Positions 20,734 through 30,952 of a DNA stretch of 64,000 nucleotides are shown here, piece after piece. The notes under the pieces are model-generated. The model was not told where the DNA came from, did not search any database, and was given only the letters and a program-made list of their open reading frames with translations. Positions within the stretch are counted from its first letter, which is position 1. Every line of letters starts with the position of its first letter. Location of the stretch: NCBI RefSeq assembly GCF_032452875.1, contig NC_083868.1, positions 96,564,537 through 96,628,536 of the forward strand, given 5' to 3'. The position numbers were made by a program, and so were the translations under genes. Source of the stretch: Bos javanicus (taxonomy: Eukaryota > Chordata > Mammalia > Artiodactyla > Bovidae).

Positions 20734-23700
20734 GTGAGTGTTCGTGTTGTTGCCGGGAGTGAGCTGATTTTCGCCTGTTGTAGATGAGTTTTGTAGCTGG
20801 CGAGTTGAGATCGTCTAATTTTAGGCAGAGGAAGGATAAAAATGGGAACTTCGGTTAGGAACACAAGCAGAACGTTAAGATTGTGAGGTTTTTTCCTTAA
20901 CTGCTGTCGACTGCCATGCGGTCTTGTGGAGTTCGAGGTAGGCCCGAATTGGCTTACGATGGTTGGTCGTGGCAGCGCAGGGAACGAAGAGGAGGCAGGA
21001 CGGTGAACGGGGTTAGTGGGACAGCCTTTGGGCCATTACTTTTTTTTAATCTCGCGCCTGATAACGCCGATGATACCCTGTTTGTTTCCACTAGGAAGAG
21101 ACGGTGGGTAATGCGGCAGGTCTGATGGCTTTGCCAGGCGAAGTGAGAGAGCTGAGGCACTCAATTTCCCGGGATAGCCGCGGTTGCAGAAGTTTCAGAG
21201 AACTTAAAAGTTAGGGAAGAGGTTTCTTCATTATCTCACGATAAAAGTTTTTAAAATGGTGAAAGCCAGAACTCTTAGGCGAATGTAGAAGTGGCGTTTT
21301 TCAAAGTTTTTACTTATTAAATAAGGGAACCAGTACCTAAAGCCATCCAAAGAGCATTTGAAATGTTAGGGTAAAACTGCATTTCTAAACCTAATTGATA
21401 CTCAGAGGTATAAATTGCCCAGTCAAGTCCAGCTCCTAGTATTCTTTTCTACCAGTTTCAGTTAAGTCGCTCAGTCGTGTCCGATCCTTCACGACCCTAT
21501 GGACTGCAGCACGCCAGGCTTTTCTGTCATCACTAACTCCAGGAGCTTTCTCAGACAAATGTCCTTCGAGTCGGTGATGCCATCCAACCATCTCATCCTC
21601 TGTTGTTCCCTTCTCCTGTCTTCAGCCTTTTCCCAGCATCAGGGTCTTTTCCAGTGAGTCAGTTCTTCTCATCAGGTGGCCAGAGTAATGGAGCTTCAGT
21701 ATGAATATTCAGGACTGATTTCCTTTAGGATTGTTTGGTTAGATCTTGCAGTCCAAGAGACTCTAAAGAATTTTCTCCAGCACCACAGTTAAAAAGCATC
21801 AATTCTTAAGCGCTCGCTTGCTTTATGGTCCAACTCTCACATCTGTACATGACTACTGGAAAAACCATAGATTGTTTCAGAGTTTGGATAAAAATTTTTG
21901 ACACAAACCCGTTTTTCAAAAAAGCAGAACAGATTAAAGGAATATCCCATTCTGGCTTGGAGCTGAGCTTCGGCTAAGTGGTAGGCTACCTGATTCCCCA
22001 CCTGCAGAGGGGGTGGCAGTAGTAAAGACATACCTGGTAATTTGAAATTGAACATGTGCAGTCTGGAAAATAATAAAAGCCCACAAAACTTGGTCTTGAT
22101 AATTTGAGGAGGAGGGGGGAAATGGACCTAATTAGAAGTTCTGATCAAGCTCTGGGTAACTTGTTGAAAGGAGGTTGATTCTCTTAATTTTTTCCATTTG
22201 AAAAATAGGATTCTTGGGAATCTTCTGGTGAAGGAAACCATAGGTCACCATGTACTTTGAGATTTCTTGAATTTTGCAGTTGTGAAACACTTACATGATG
22301 AACAAGGGAAATTTCCAGTGGATTTCATGAAACTTGGTTTTTAACCAAGTTAGTGAGTGTACTTCCCTACTCGTAGCCAGGTTAGAAAAACGTAGGGTGT
22401 AGAATTTTGCACCGTTTCATACATATATAGCCTCACTGTACATCTCTGCACTGATAACAGGGTTTTGATTTTATATGTGAATAAATTGTTGTAGAGAGCC
22501 ATACTTATATTAACTTTTCTGTAGAAGAAAGACAAGAAGCCTAAGAAGTCAACCTGGAAGTTTAATTTGGATCTTACTCATCCAGTAGAAGATGGAATTT
22601 TTGATTCGGGAAATTTTGTAAGTATCACTCTACTCAGCTTGGTTTTATCATTTTAGTAGAATTTCTAATAATGAATTATATAATCTTGGATTTTAACCTA
22701 ATCTCTGTTCCTAGGGTACCTTCCCTAGTGAATATCTAGGGTTTTCTTCCCTAGTGTGGCATTTTTTCTGTTTTAAAATAGGAACAGTTTCTGCGGGAGA
22801 AGGTTAAAGTGAATGGAAAAACTGGAAATCTTGGGAATGTCGTTCACATTGAACGCTTCAAGAATAAAATCATAGTCGTTTCTGAGAAACAGTTCTCTAA
22901 AAGGTTGGTATGTGTTTTCCATCGTGTTTTGTTTAAACAGTGTTGGGTGTAATATTAGAACGTGTTTGGAGAAACATGTCTGTTGTGTAGTACGGGAGTA
23001 GTGTCCTAGCTTCTAATAGAAGCAGCCAATCAAAGGTAAATTTCTCTAATGTTCATCCTGTGGCCGGTTTTCATTCATTAAAATTTTCTTGACCGATAGT
23101 AAATATTAAAACTTCATAATGACAGCACTGTTTGTTACTGCATAGCCTAGCAGTGAACCAAACACACTAGGTAGCCACTACCAAGGAACTTAAATTTAAG
23201 CATAGAAGAGAGATGATGAAATGCAGTAATGTAAGTAGTTGGTAAGAGCTGTACATAAGTGCATAAAGAAAGTTGATGTTTAAAGTGGTCAGGGAAAGCT
23301 TCATGTAAATGAAATACAGTAGTAAGCCAAAGACTTAGGAGCCTGTGGTGGTAGTACATATTAGCTATGGTTGTGAATTAATCACTAGGGATTTGGAGAT
23401 GAAGTATCTGTCACATGCAGATAACTGTTATAAATGCAATATTGTAATTGCTGCATTGAAGGTAGAGATTGGGATAGCAGGAGTTTGCAGAGAACCTGAG
23501 AGTAAGCTTAGTGTTGCCAGTGGAATGAGATTCCTAACGGGGGAGCAACATTGACAGAGGGCAGGGAGGCTTTAGAGGAATGTGTAGGAGTTCAGAACTG
23601 TAAAATGTAAAGGGAGAGTGATTGGAATAATGAAATCAGGCCACGCTGAAAGCTTTTTTTATAAAGACTGCGCCATATGTAGGTTTTAAGACTGGATAAT

Positions 23701-24293
23701 CTTGAGCTTGTGAGTAAGATTCAGCCCTGTTGACAGATTGCCTCTTGTTGATCCAAGATGGGATTGAAATTAGGGAGATTGGTGGTGAAGAGAATGTTGA
23801 TATTTGCATGTAACATTTGAAGAATGAGATCATATTGTTTAATTTAAAAATCTAATGTCGAAGTAAGACTGAAGAGGAAGCTACTATTACTGCTATCCTT
23901 CATATTAGTCTCCATATAAAGATTATTGCGAGGGTGGGGGAGAATAAGGGTTTTGTTGTAGGGCATAAATTGATACTAATTGGAGTTGAGAATGCTACCT
24001 TATATCCCTAGCAGCCTTGCTCAATATTTAGTACAAATGAAATAATTAGAGGGAACTAGGAACACAGAAGATGGATATGACAGTGCATCTTATATAGGCC
24101 TTTATGTAGTAAGTATTATATGTAATGAAATTTATTTTTATTTTAAAGGTATTTGAAGTACCTTACCAAGAAATACCTTAAAAAAAACAATCTTCGTGAT
24201 TGGCTTCGTGTGGTTGCATCTGACAAGGAGACTTACGAGCTTCGTTACTTCCAGATTAGTCAAGATGAAGATGAATCTGAGTCTGAGGACTAG
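20725..24293 (+). CDS. RPL22L1: RPL22L1, ribosomal protein eL22-like 1 (four coding exons)
   Basis: The coding exons 20725-20733, 22525-22617, 22782-22903 and 24149-24293 join to 369 bases: 122 codons plus TAG. That is the length I recall for human and mouse RPL22L1. The protein starts MAP, then KKDKKPKKSTWKFNLDL, and ends in the acidic tail ISQDEDESESED typical of eL22 proteins. It is an eL22 paralogue that can replace RPL22 in the large ribosomal subunit. RPL22 is known to repress RPL22L1 by binding its RNA. The introns and intact frame show it is the parent gene, not a processed copy. Residue 4 is K (AAG), where I recall Q in human and mouse. Two splice junctions are ambiguous; see findings. 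Confidence 0.96.
21457..21871 (-). mobile_element. BovB LINE 3' fragment in RPL22L1 intron 1
   Basis: About 415 bp of diverged BovB 3' sequence (TAAGTCGCTCAGTCGTGTCC to TGGAAAAACCATAG) is inserted antisense to the gene. Many indels relative to the other copies mean its frame is lost, so it is one of the older BovB copies here. Confidence 0.88.
22331..22351 (+). repeat. Perfect 9-bp hairpin in RPL22L1 intron 1
   Basis: AACTTGGTT, a TTT loop and AACCAAGTT form an uninterrupted inverted repeat 173 bases before exon 2. In the pre-mRNA this would be a short stable stem-loop. Confidence 0.85.
22525..22617 (+). CDS. RPL22L1: RPL22L1 coding exon 2
   Basis: This exon encodes 31 residues, from KKDKKPKKSTWKF to GIFDSGNF, including the lysine-rich N-terminus and the first eL22 strand. 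The acceptor is TAG|AAG with a second AG three bases later (a NAGNAG arrangement). The donor is TTT|GTAAGT, phase 0. Confidence 0.95.
22618..22781 (+). other. RPL22L1: RPL22L1 intron 2
   Basis: This short 164-bp intron has donor GTAAGT and acceptor TTAAAATAG. No repeat is present. Confidence 0.93.
22782..22903 (+). CDS. RPL22L1: RPL22L1 coding exon 3
   Basis: The exon is 122 bases, from EQFLREKVKVNGKTGN through VVHIERFKNKI to SEKQFSK plus two bases of an arginine codon. This is the central RNA-binding part of eL22. The donor that keeps the frame is AAAAG|GTTGGT. A better-matching GTATGT donor lies four bases further on and would shift the frame. Confidence 0.94.
22904..24148 (+). other. RPL22L1: RPL22L1 intron 3
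   Basis: This 1,245-bp intron runs from donor GTTGGT to acceptor TTTTAAAG. The middle (about 23140-23870) has a purine-rich texture like an ancient mammalian interspersed repeat I cannot name. I see no young SINE or LINE and no convincing small RNA. Confidence 0.85.
24149..24293 (+). CDS. RPL22L1: RPL22L1 coding exon 4
   Basis: This completes the arginine codon, then encodes YLKYLTKKYLKKNNLRDWLR and VVASDKETYELRYFQ, and ends in the acidic ISQDEDESESED tail with TAG at 24291-24293. It is intact. Confidence 0.95.
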
Positions 24294-24325
24294 ATGATGC
24301 CATCCTTCACAGGGCTTTGCTTGCT

Positions 24326-24331
24326 AATAAA
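24326..24331 (+). terminator. RPL22L1: RPL22L1 poly(A) signal
   Basis: A canonical AATAAA lies 33 bases after the stop codon, giving the very short 3' UTR usual for ribosomal protein mRNAs. A second AATAAA at 24386 could serve a longer form. Confidence 0.85.
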
Positions 24332-24469
24332 ACTTATTAAGCATACAAAAGAAACATCTTGAAATGGACCTTTAGCTTATCAGTGAATAAAAAACATTAC
24401 TTTGTATGTTAAACATTGATCTTTATTTAAGTGTATGCTGTTTATATAGTGCTGGCTTTCCTTTAAGAC

Positions 24470-24940
24470 TTTTTTATATTTTTATTGGAGTGTAGTTGAT
24501 TTACAATGTTGTGTTAGTTTCAGGTATATAGCAAAGTGAATGAATTATACATAGATATCCACTGTTTCTTTTGTCATATAGACCATTACAAAGTATTGAG
24601 TAGAGTTCCCTGTGCTATACAGTTTTTTAGTTATATGCTAAGTTGCTTCAGTTGTGTCTAACGATCTGCAAACCCATGGATCTGCAAACCCACGGACTGT
24701 AGCCCGCCAGTCTCCTCTGTCCATGGGATTCTCCAGGCAAGAACACTGGAGTGGGTTGCCATTTCCTACTCTTACCTGTTTTATGTATAGTAGTGTGTAC
24801 ATGCCAGTGTCAATCTCCCAATGTATCCTTCTCCCCTGTATCCTCTGGTAATCATAAGTTTGCTGCATCTGACTTCCATTTTGTAAATAAGCCTTTGTCC
24901 ACCTCCCCCCTACCCCAAGTACTTTGTATAAGCAATATTT
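24470..24940. mobile_element. Artiodactyl L1 3'-region segment split by a SINE
   Basis: 24470-24633 (TTATTGGAGTGTAGTTGATT, then AGAGTTCCCTGTGCTATACA) and 24776-24940 (TAGTAGTGTGTACATG, then CAATCTCCCAATGTATCC) are the two halves of a segment common in artiodactyl genomes, probably an L1 3' region. A Bov-A SINE lies between them, so that SINE is the younger element. Confidence 0.65.
24634..24775 (-). mobile_element. Bov-A SINE nested in an L1 segment, with 16-bp duplication
   Basis: This is an antisense Bov-A unit (AGTTGCTTCAGTTGTGTC to GGGTTGCCATTTCC). A 16-bp unit ATCTGCAAACCCATGG is tandemly duplicated at 24664-24679 and 24680-24695, with one difference. Confidence 0.88.
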
Positions 24941-25462
24941 AAATAGCTTATAGCTGGTGGAATTTCAGGATTTATCTAGTGTACTGGTTTTACAGATGCC
25001 TCAAGTTAAAAGTATATAGCAAAAACACAATTGGGTGTAACTATATAATAAAATCTATAGATTTGATCAACAGTCTGTCTTTGTACAATGTGTAAATGAA
25101 TCCTGATTGCCTACAACAGTTCTTACACGTAAGTGCTCAGTATTGAATCACTCCTGCCTTTTGCTTCAGGGGAACACTTCCCTAATTAGCGTAAAGGGTC
25201 TGAGTTGAGCATGGTACTATAAACCAGATTGCCTGTTGATCATGATCCAGGTGCCTTGTGGGCACTAGAAACAAAACCTTTGAAGGATTTGAATCTGAAC
25301 TCGTACCCACTAAATCTGCTTGTATGTTCTTTGAATAATTAGAATTCCCTCAACTAGTTGGAATCTCTCAACCTCCATACTAATCATTCAGAAAATGTTG
25401 TTCTTCTGTTGCTTGAAACTGTGGACAGACCCTTTCTCCCAAATAAAGCAACCGTTGAGAGC
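24941..25462. other. Intergenic, no recognised feature
   Basis: I see no coding, RNA or repeat signal here. Confidence 0.4.
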
Positions 25463-26190
25463 TCTTTAAGCAGTCAGTTCAGTCGCTCAGTCATGTCCCC
25501 GTGAATTGCAGCATGCTAGGCCTACCTGTCCACCAACCCCCGGAGTTCACCCAAACTCATGTCCATCAACTCGGTGATGCCATCCAGCCATCTTATCCTC
25601 TGTTGTCCCCTTCTGCCCTCAGTCCCAGTATCAGAGTCTTAACATTGAGTCAATTCTTCTCATGAGGTGGCCAAAGTATTGGACCTTTAGCTTTAGCATC
25701 AGTCCTTCCAAAGAACACCTGGGACTGATCTCCTTTAGAATGGACTGGTTGGGTCTCCTTGCAGTCCAAGGGACTCTCAAGAGTCTTCTCCAACACCACA
25801 ATTCAAAAGCATCAATTCTTCGGGGCTCAGCTTTCTTCACAGTCCAACTCACATCCATACATGACCACTGGAAAAACCATAGCCTTGACTAGACAGACCT
25901 TTGTTGGCAAAGTAATGTCTCTGCTTTTGAATATGCTATCTAGGTTGGTCATAACTTTCCTTCCAAGGAGTAAGCGTCTTTTAATTTCATGGTCGCAGTC
26001 ATCATCCGCAGTGATTTTGGAGCCCAAGAAAATAAAGTCTGACACTGTTTCCCCATCTATTTCCCATGAAGTGATGGGACCAGATGCCATGATCCTAGTT
26101 TTCTGAATGTTGAGCTTTAAGCCAACTTTTCCACTCTCCTTTCACTTTCATCAAGAGGCTCTTTAGTTCCTCTTCACTTTCTTTAAGCAG
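25463..26190 (-). mobile_element. BovB LINE, 706 bp, with 11-bp target-site duplication
   Basis: The 5'-truncated BovB 25474-26179 is antisense and flanked by exact repeats TCTTTAAGCAG at 25463-25473 and 26180-26190. The minus strand holds broken frames of the RT C-terminus, for example ASGPITSWEIDGETVSDFIF and VPWTARRPNQSILKEISP. Small deletions near 25500 and 25620 split the frame. Confidence 0.95.
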
Positions 26191-26605
26191 AATGGTTAAC
26201 AATCTCCAAATTGTAGATGAGAATTAATGCAAGGGAGGTACTAGAGCCGTATCTTCTACTGGCCCCAGGATGGTGGTAGTACCTCAGGTACTTAGGTGGG
26301 CCATGAATCCTAATGCCAGTAGAACAGTGTTGCCAGATTTTGACTATTCCAACAATATAGATGTGTGTGTAATTGGTTTGGGGAGTGTTAAATGTTTTCA
26401 TCCTATTAAGAGCTTTAAGTACTCACCAAAGTTAACACAGCCACTCCTCCCTTAACTCTGCCCCATTTGAATTGTTCATGTTTTCCATCAACATCCTACT
26501 GTGTGCTTGCTTTTTGGGTATGGTGGATGCATTGAAGTAAAAACAGCCTGCTTTCTGGTATTGTGAGGGAAACTGACCACATGGTGAGGAAAATTGCATT
26601 AAAGT

Positions 26606-26894
26606 ATAACAAAGGGAGAAGGCAGTGGCACCCCACTCCAGTACTCCTACCTGGAAAATCCCATGGATGGAGGAGCCTGGAGGGCTGCAGTCCATGGGAT
26701 CGCTGAGGGTTGGACACGACTGAGCGACTTCACTTTCACTTTTCACTTTCATGCATTGGAGAAGGAAATGGCAACCCACTCCAGTGTTCTTGCCTGGAGA
26801 ATCCCAGGGACGGGGGAGCCTGGTGGGTTGCCGTCTATGGGGTCACACAGAGTCGGACACGACTGAAGCGACTTAGCAGCAGCATAACAAAGGG
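26606..26894 (+). mobile_element. Bov-A2 SINE, full dimer, 11-bp target-site duplication
   Basis: Both Bov-A units are present (GGAGAAGGCAGTGGCACCCC, then CATGCATTGGAGAAGGAAAT), ending in GAAGCGACTTAGCAGCAG. Exact direct repeats ATAACAAAGGG lie at 26606-26616 and 26884-26894. Confidence 0.95.
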
Positions 26895-28180
26895 GTTTTA
26901 AAAGAGTTTAATGTGGTCAAGGGAAGGAAGTGAGGAAGTGTTTGAGCTAACTTAAAACAGGCAAAGTCAACTCTGGATGAAGAGAAAAGGGTGTTTCAGG
27001 CAGAGGGAACAGCATAGGTAAAATTCTCAGGACATTGGGGGTCTGGTTGGCATACCATTCATCTGGAATAGAATGATTGGTCATGAGAAGAATCTGGAAA
27101 GTTAAGTAGAAGCCAGCCCATGTAGGACAGAAGTTGATGCCTCCTTTTAATCGAGAGCTATGGGAAAGTGCTGAATTTTAAGTAGTGGATAATGAGAATC
27201 CAATGAGGTAAGCATTTTGAAAAAGATCAGTGGCTGCTTTATGAAGACTGGTTGTCAGTGGAGGTCATATTGGATGCTTCCCAGGTAGCTCAGCTGGTAA
27301 AAGAATCTGCCTGCAATGCAGGTGACCCCAGTTGGATTCCTGGGTTGGGAAGATCCCCTGGAGAAGGGAGAGGCTACCCACTCTGGTATTCTTGGGCTTC
27401 CCTGGTGGCCCAGATGGTAAAGAATCCACCTGCATTGCTAAAGAATCCACCTGCATTGCTGGTGACCTGGGTTGGGAAGATCCTTTGGAGGAGGGCATGG
27501 CAACCCACTCCAGTATTCTTGCCTAGAGAATCCCCAGGGACAGAAGAGCCTGTTGGGCTACAGTCCATGGGATTGCAAAGAGTCAGATAATGACTGAACA
27601 ACTAAGCACATATTGGGTGCAAGGATACAGGAGGCTTATGGCTAGATCCTTGATGGTAGAGAAGAGTGAGGTGTTGGAGATGGGCAAGTAGATGATTTAG
27701 GGATTTTTCAGAGGATAAAATTTTGAGGACTTGGTGATGGACATTGGTGGAATGGGAGAAATGTCAAGGGTGACATACAGTGGGCTTAGATGGTGGCGTT
27801 TGCTGAGTTTGGTTACAGTGGAAGAAGTAGGTTTAGGCCATGCTGAATTTGAGGTCCAAAATGTGTCAAGTATGAACTTGAATATAGTACAGGTTTTGAG
27901 CTCAAAGGATCTAGGTGAAGATAACCTGCTTGTCTTCTGCACATGGGCAGTAAAGAAAACAGTGGACATGGGTGAAATTGCCTATGGAGAGCGCAGGGTG
28001 AGGATTAAGTATTGCAAACACCAACTGCTTCCTTATTTCTCTCCTAATCTTTCAGAAACAATTAATTTAACTTTTGATCCTGTGTGCTGGAGCTTGGATA
28101 TTTTGCCAAGTAAGATACATATGCCTTTAAGGAGTTGGCAAGTTAGTTGAGATAAGCACATTCATTTAACATTTTTTTGA
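26895..28180 (+). repeat. Possible ancient mammalian repeat, interrupted by Bov-tA
   Basis: 26895-27270 and 27609-28150 have the purine-rich, GGxATGGxAGA-type text of an old dispersed repeat, for example CAGAGGGAACAGCATAGG, then GGTTTAGGCCATGCTGAATT. A 139-codon frame at 27731-28150 translates to no domain I know, so I do not call it a gene. The family name is uncertain. Confidence 0.35.
27273..27608 (+). mobile_element. Bov-tA SINE, two-headed, with 21-bp duplication
   Basis: A first tRNA-like head and partial body (27273-27395) joins a second complete Bov-tA at TATTCTTGGGCTTCCCTGG. A perfect 21-bp duplication (AAAGAATCCACCTGCATTGC plus T) occupies 27419-27439 and 27440-27460. The same two-headed layout recurs at 49419. 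Confidence 0.9.
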
Positions 28181-28208
28181 GAAAAGCTGCATGCTAGAAC
28201 TGCTGATA

Positions 28209-28330
28209 GTAGTGCTCACTCAGTCCTGTCCGACTCTTTGTGACCCCATGGACAGTAGCCCATCAGGCTCCTCTGTCCATGGGATTCTCCAGGCAAGAAT
28301 ACTGGAGTGGGTTGCCATTTCCTCCCCGTG
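28209..28330 (-). mobile_element. Bov-A SINE fragment
   Basis: This is an antisense Bov-A unit (GCTCACTCAGTCCTGTCCGA to GGGTTGCCATTTCCTCC) without the tRNA-like head. Confidence 0.88.
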
Positions 28331-28439
28331 GAATCTTCTGACCCAAGGACTGAATCATACTGAAGTACAAAATAGACATTTGTTTTTTGAAGCTTATACT
28401 CCAGTGGAGGAAGATAGTAACATGTATGATTGTTGTTTT

Positions 28440-28655
28440 CATTGTTGTTTAGTCCCTAAGTCATGTCCAACTCTACTGTGACCCCATGGACTATAACCTG
28501 CCAGGCTCCCCTGTCCATGGGACTTCCCAGGCAAGAATACTGGAGATGATAGCCTTTTCCTCCTCCAGGGAATCTTCCTGACCCAGGGATCCAGCCCACG
28601 TCTCCAGCATTGCAGGCAGATTCTTTACCACTAGTGCCACCTGGGAAGCCCCAGG
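28440..28655 (-). mobile_element. Bov-tA SINE
   Basis: This is an antisense Bov-tA running from GTTTAGTCCCTAAGTCATG to the complement of the tRNA-like head (CCACCTGGGAAGCCCC). Confidence 0.9.
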
Positions 28656-28927
28656 ATGTTTGGTACGTAGTGGTAAATTTTATGAAGAAAAATCAGAGAT
28701 AAGAAATGTAGGGAGGATGGCTTGTTGAATTTGTCAATAAGGTCAGGAAAGGGTTAACTGAGAAAAGCTTAAGTGAGGAAAGACCTAAAGGAGCTAGGGT
28801 CCAACCAGATACCTGAGGGGAAACATCCAGGCACAGAGAGTAACAGAACAAAGGCTCTGAAACAGGAGTGCCTCTGGTATTAATACAGGCAGAGAGCAAC
28901 AGGGAGGCCTCTGAGCTGAGCTGTGTG

Positions 28928-29159
28928 TGGTGGAGAGTAGTGCTTAGTCACTCAGTTGTGTCCAACTCTTTGCAACCCCATGGACTTTAGCCCGTCTGGC
29001 TCCTCTGTCAATGGGATTCTTCAGGCAAGAATATTGGAGTGGGTTGCCATGCCATCGTTCAGGGGATCTTCCCAACCCAGGGATTGAACCCAGGTCTCTC
29101 GTATTGCAGGAGGATTCTTTACCAGCTGAGCCACCAAGGAAGCCCCTGGTGGAGAGTAG
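28928..29159 (-). mobile_element. Bov-tA SINE with 13-bp target-site duplication
   Basis: A complete antisense Bov-tA (28941-29146) is flanked by exact repeats TGGTGGAGAGTAG at 28928-28940 and 29147-29159. Confidence 0.95.
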
Positions 29160-29249
29160 GATGAGGTGAAATTAGAAACGAAGTGGTATATGTGTTGGAA
29201 TGGGGGTGGTGGGCAGGAATATAGATGAGAGTGTGTTAATTCCATTATG

Positions 29250-29452
29250 GCAAGGTGGCTTAAATGGTAAAGCATTTGCCTGCAATTCAAGAGACCCAGC
29301 TTCAATACCTGGGCTGGATCAGGAAGATTCCCTGGAAGACGGAATAGCTACCCATTCCAGTATTCTTACCTGGAGAATCCCACGGACTGAGGAGCTTGGC
29401 GGGCTACACTCCATGGGGTCACAGAGTCGGACGTGACTGAGCAACTAACACT
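29250..29452 (+). mobile_element. Bov-tA SINE
   Basis: This is a sense Bov-tA. The head is degraded (GGTGGCTTAAATGGTAAAGC) and the body runs to GGACGTGACTGAGCAACTAA. Confidence 0.88.
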
Positions 29453-29739
29453 TTCATTATACCATTATCATATCTATAATAAATTAACAATATTTTCTTA
29501 TATTATTCAGTGTCCAGTCAGTGTTTAAGTTTCCACAGATAACTTTTCACCTGAGCGAATCAGGGTTATAATATGATCCATGTGTTGCTATTAACTGATT
29601 TCTTTAAAATCTCCTTTAGAGTTTTCTCTCTGTCTCTGCCTCTCTCCCTCTTGCCCTGCCAATTTATTTGTTGATCTAACTAGATCGTTTGTCCTATAGA
29701 ATTTCCCACAATCTGGATTTTCATGATTCCTCACCCCCC

Positions 29740-30434
29740 AGCCTCAGTACAATCATGGCATCTGGTCCCATCATTTCATGGGAAATAGATGGGGAGACAG
29801 TGGAAACAGTGGAAACAGTGTCAGACTTTATTTTTCTGGGCTCCAAAATCACTGCAGATGGTGACTGCAGCCATGAAATTAAAAGACGCTTACTCCTTGG
29901 AAGGAAAGTTATGACCAACCTAGATAGCATATTGAAAAGCAGAGACATTACTTTGCCAACAAAGGTCCGTCTAGTCAAGGCTCTGGTTTTTCCAGTGGTC
30001 ACGTATGGATGTGAGAGTTGGACTGTGAAGAAGGCTGAGTGCCGAAGAATTGATGCTTTTGAACTGTGGTGTTGGAGAAGACTCTTGAGAGTCCCTTGGA
30101 CTGCAAGGAGATCCAACCAGTCCATTCTAAAGGAGATCAGCCCTGGGATTTCTTTGGAAGGAATGATGCTAAAGCTGAAACTCCAATACTGAGGCCACCT
30201 CATGCGAAGAGTTGACTCATTTGAAAAGACTCTGATGCTGGGAGGGATTGGGGGCAAGAGGAGAAGGGGACGACAGAGGATGAGATGGCTGGATGGCATC
30301 ACTGACTCGATGGACGTGAGTCTGAGTGAACTCCGGGAGTTGGTGATGGACAGGGAGGCCTGGCGTGCTGCAATTCATGGGGTCACAAAGAGTCAGACAC
30401 GACTGAGCAATTGATCTGATCTGAGCCTCAGTAC
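29740..30434 (+). mobile_element. BovB LINE, 673 bp, with 11-bp target-site duplication
   Basis: The BovB 3' portion (29751-30423) is on the + strand, flanked by exact repeats AGCCTCAGTAC at 29740-29750 and 30424-30434. It keeps a long frame (GRKVMTNLDSILKSRDITLP, then PVVTYGCESWTVKKAECRRI) that stops at TGA 30190, where the other copies read a tryptophan-free YFGHLM. It then reopens as GRQRMRWLDGITDSMDVSLS. It starts downstream of the RT active site, so it cannot encode an RT. Confidence 0.95.
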
Positions 30435-30952
30435 TATCATCTAACATAGTCCTCTGGCCACTGTGTTAGAGGTGCTCTTTGCTACTGCTTTGGTCATTAT
30501 TTCTAGACCTTTTCAGTGAACAGAGCAAGAAAATACACTTTTCTTTTTCAAGAAAAAATACTTTAATGAGTTAACACTGATTAAATAATACAAATCTAAC
30601 ACAAATTCAGGATAACAAGATTTTTGTAACCTCATCTATTGTATAACCATGTTTCCTTTTTCCAGGCTGAAAATGTCAATGTCACCAACACCAGTACTCA
30701 TTCGCTTTACCTTACGGTCCACACATAATACTCTCAAAAAAGCAATAGCAATACTACTGCCTATAACACGACGACTCTGCAGTTTAGGGTTGTTTCACAG
30801 TTATTTGTGTCCTCATGATATATCCACTATGAATGAACAAAGCCCTGTGTTTTAAAGTCAGTGGAGATGATTCATTGCTGTATGGCTAGGACACAGACTT
30901 GATCCATGGGTTCATTTGTTTCATGTTACTTTTGATTTTAAAAGTTTGCTTA
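30435..30952. other. Intergenic spacer, no recognised feature
   Basis: This spacer lies between the sense BovB and the left arm of the inverted repeat. I see no gene or young repeat; decayed L1 is possible. Confidence 0.4.

Larger units (their letters stand above)
20380..21190. promoter_or_regulatory. RPL22L1: CpG-rich region over the RPL22L1 promoter and 5' end
   Basis: CpG dinucleotides are dense here compared with the nearly CpG-free flanks, for example around 20510-20540, 20640-20690 and 20930-21180. The region spans the promoter, exon 1 and the first part of intron 1, as expected for a constitutively open ribosomal-protein-type promoter. The boundaries are by eye. Confidence 0.7.
20734..22524 (+). 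other. RPL22L1: RPL22L1 intron 1
   Basis: This 1,791-bp intron begins in the CpG-rich zone. It contains an antisense BovB fragment (21457-21871) and a perfect 9-bp hairpin (22331-22351), and ends in the acceptor TTTTCTGTAG. I see no convincing box C/D or H/ACA snoRNA. Confidence 0.9.

Noticed and set aside
21060..21130. Possible box C/D snoRNA in RPL22L1 intron 1
   Set aside because: The C-like word does not fit RTGATGA and there is no convincing terminal stem; an ATGATGA at 22294 has no D box at a suitable distance.
27731..28150. A 139-codon + strand frame
   Set aside because: It lies in text resembling an ancient dispersed repeat; the translation has no recognisable domain.
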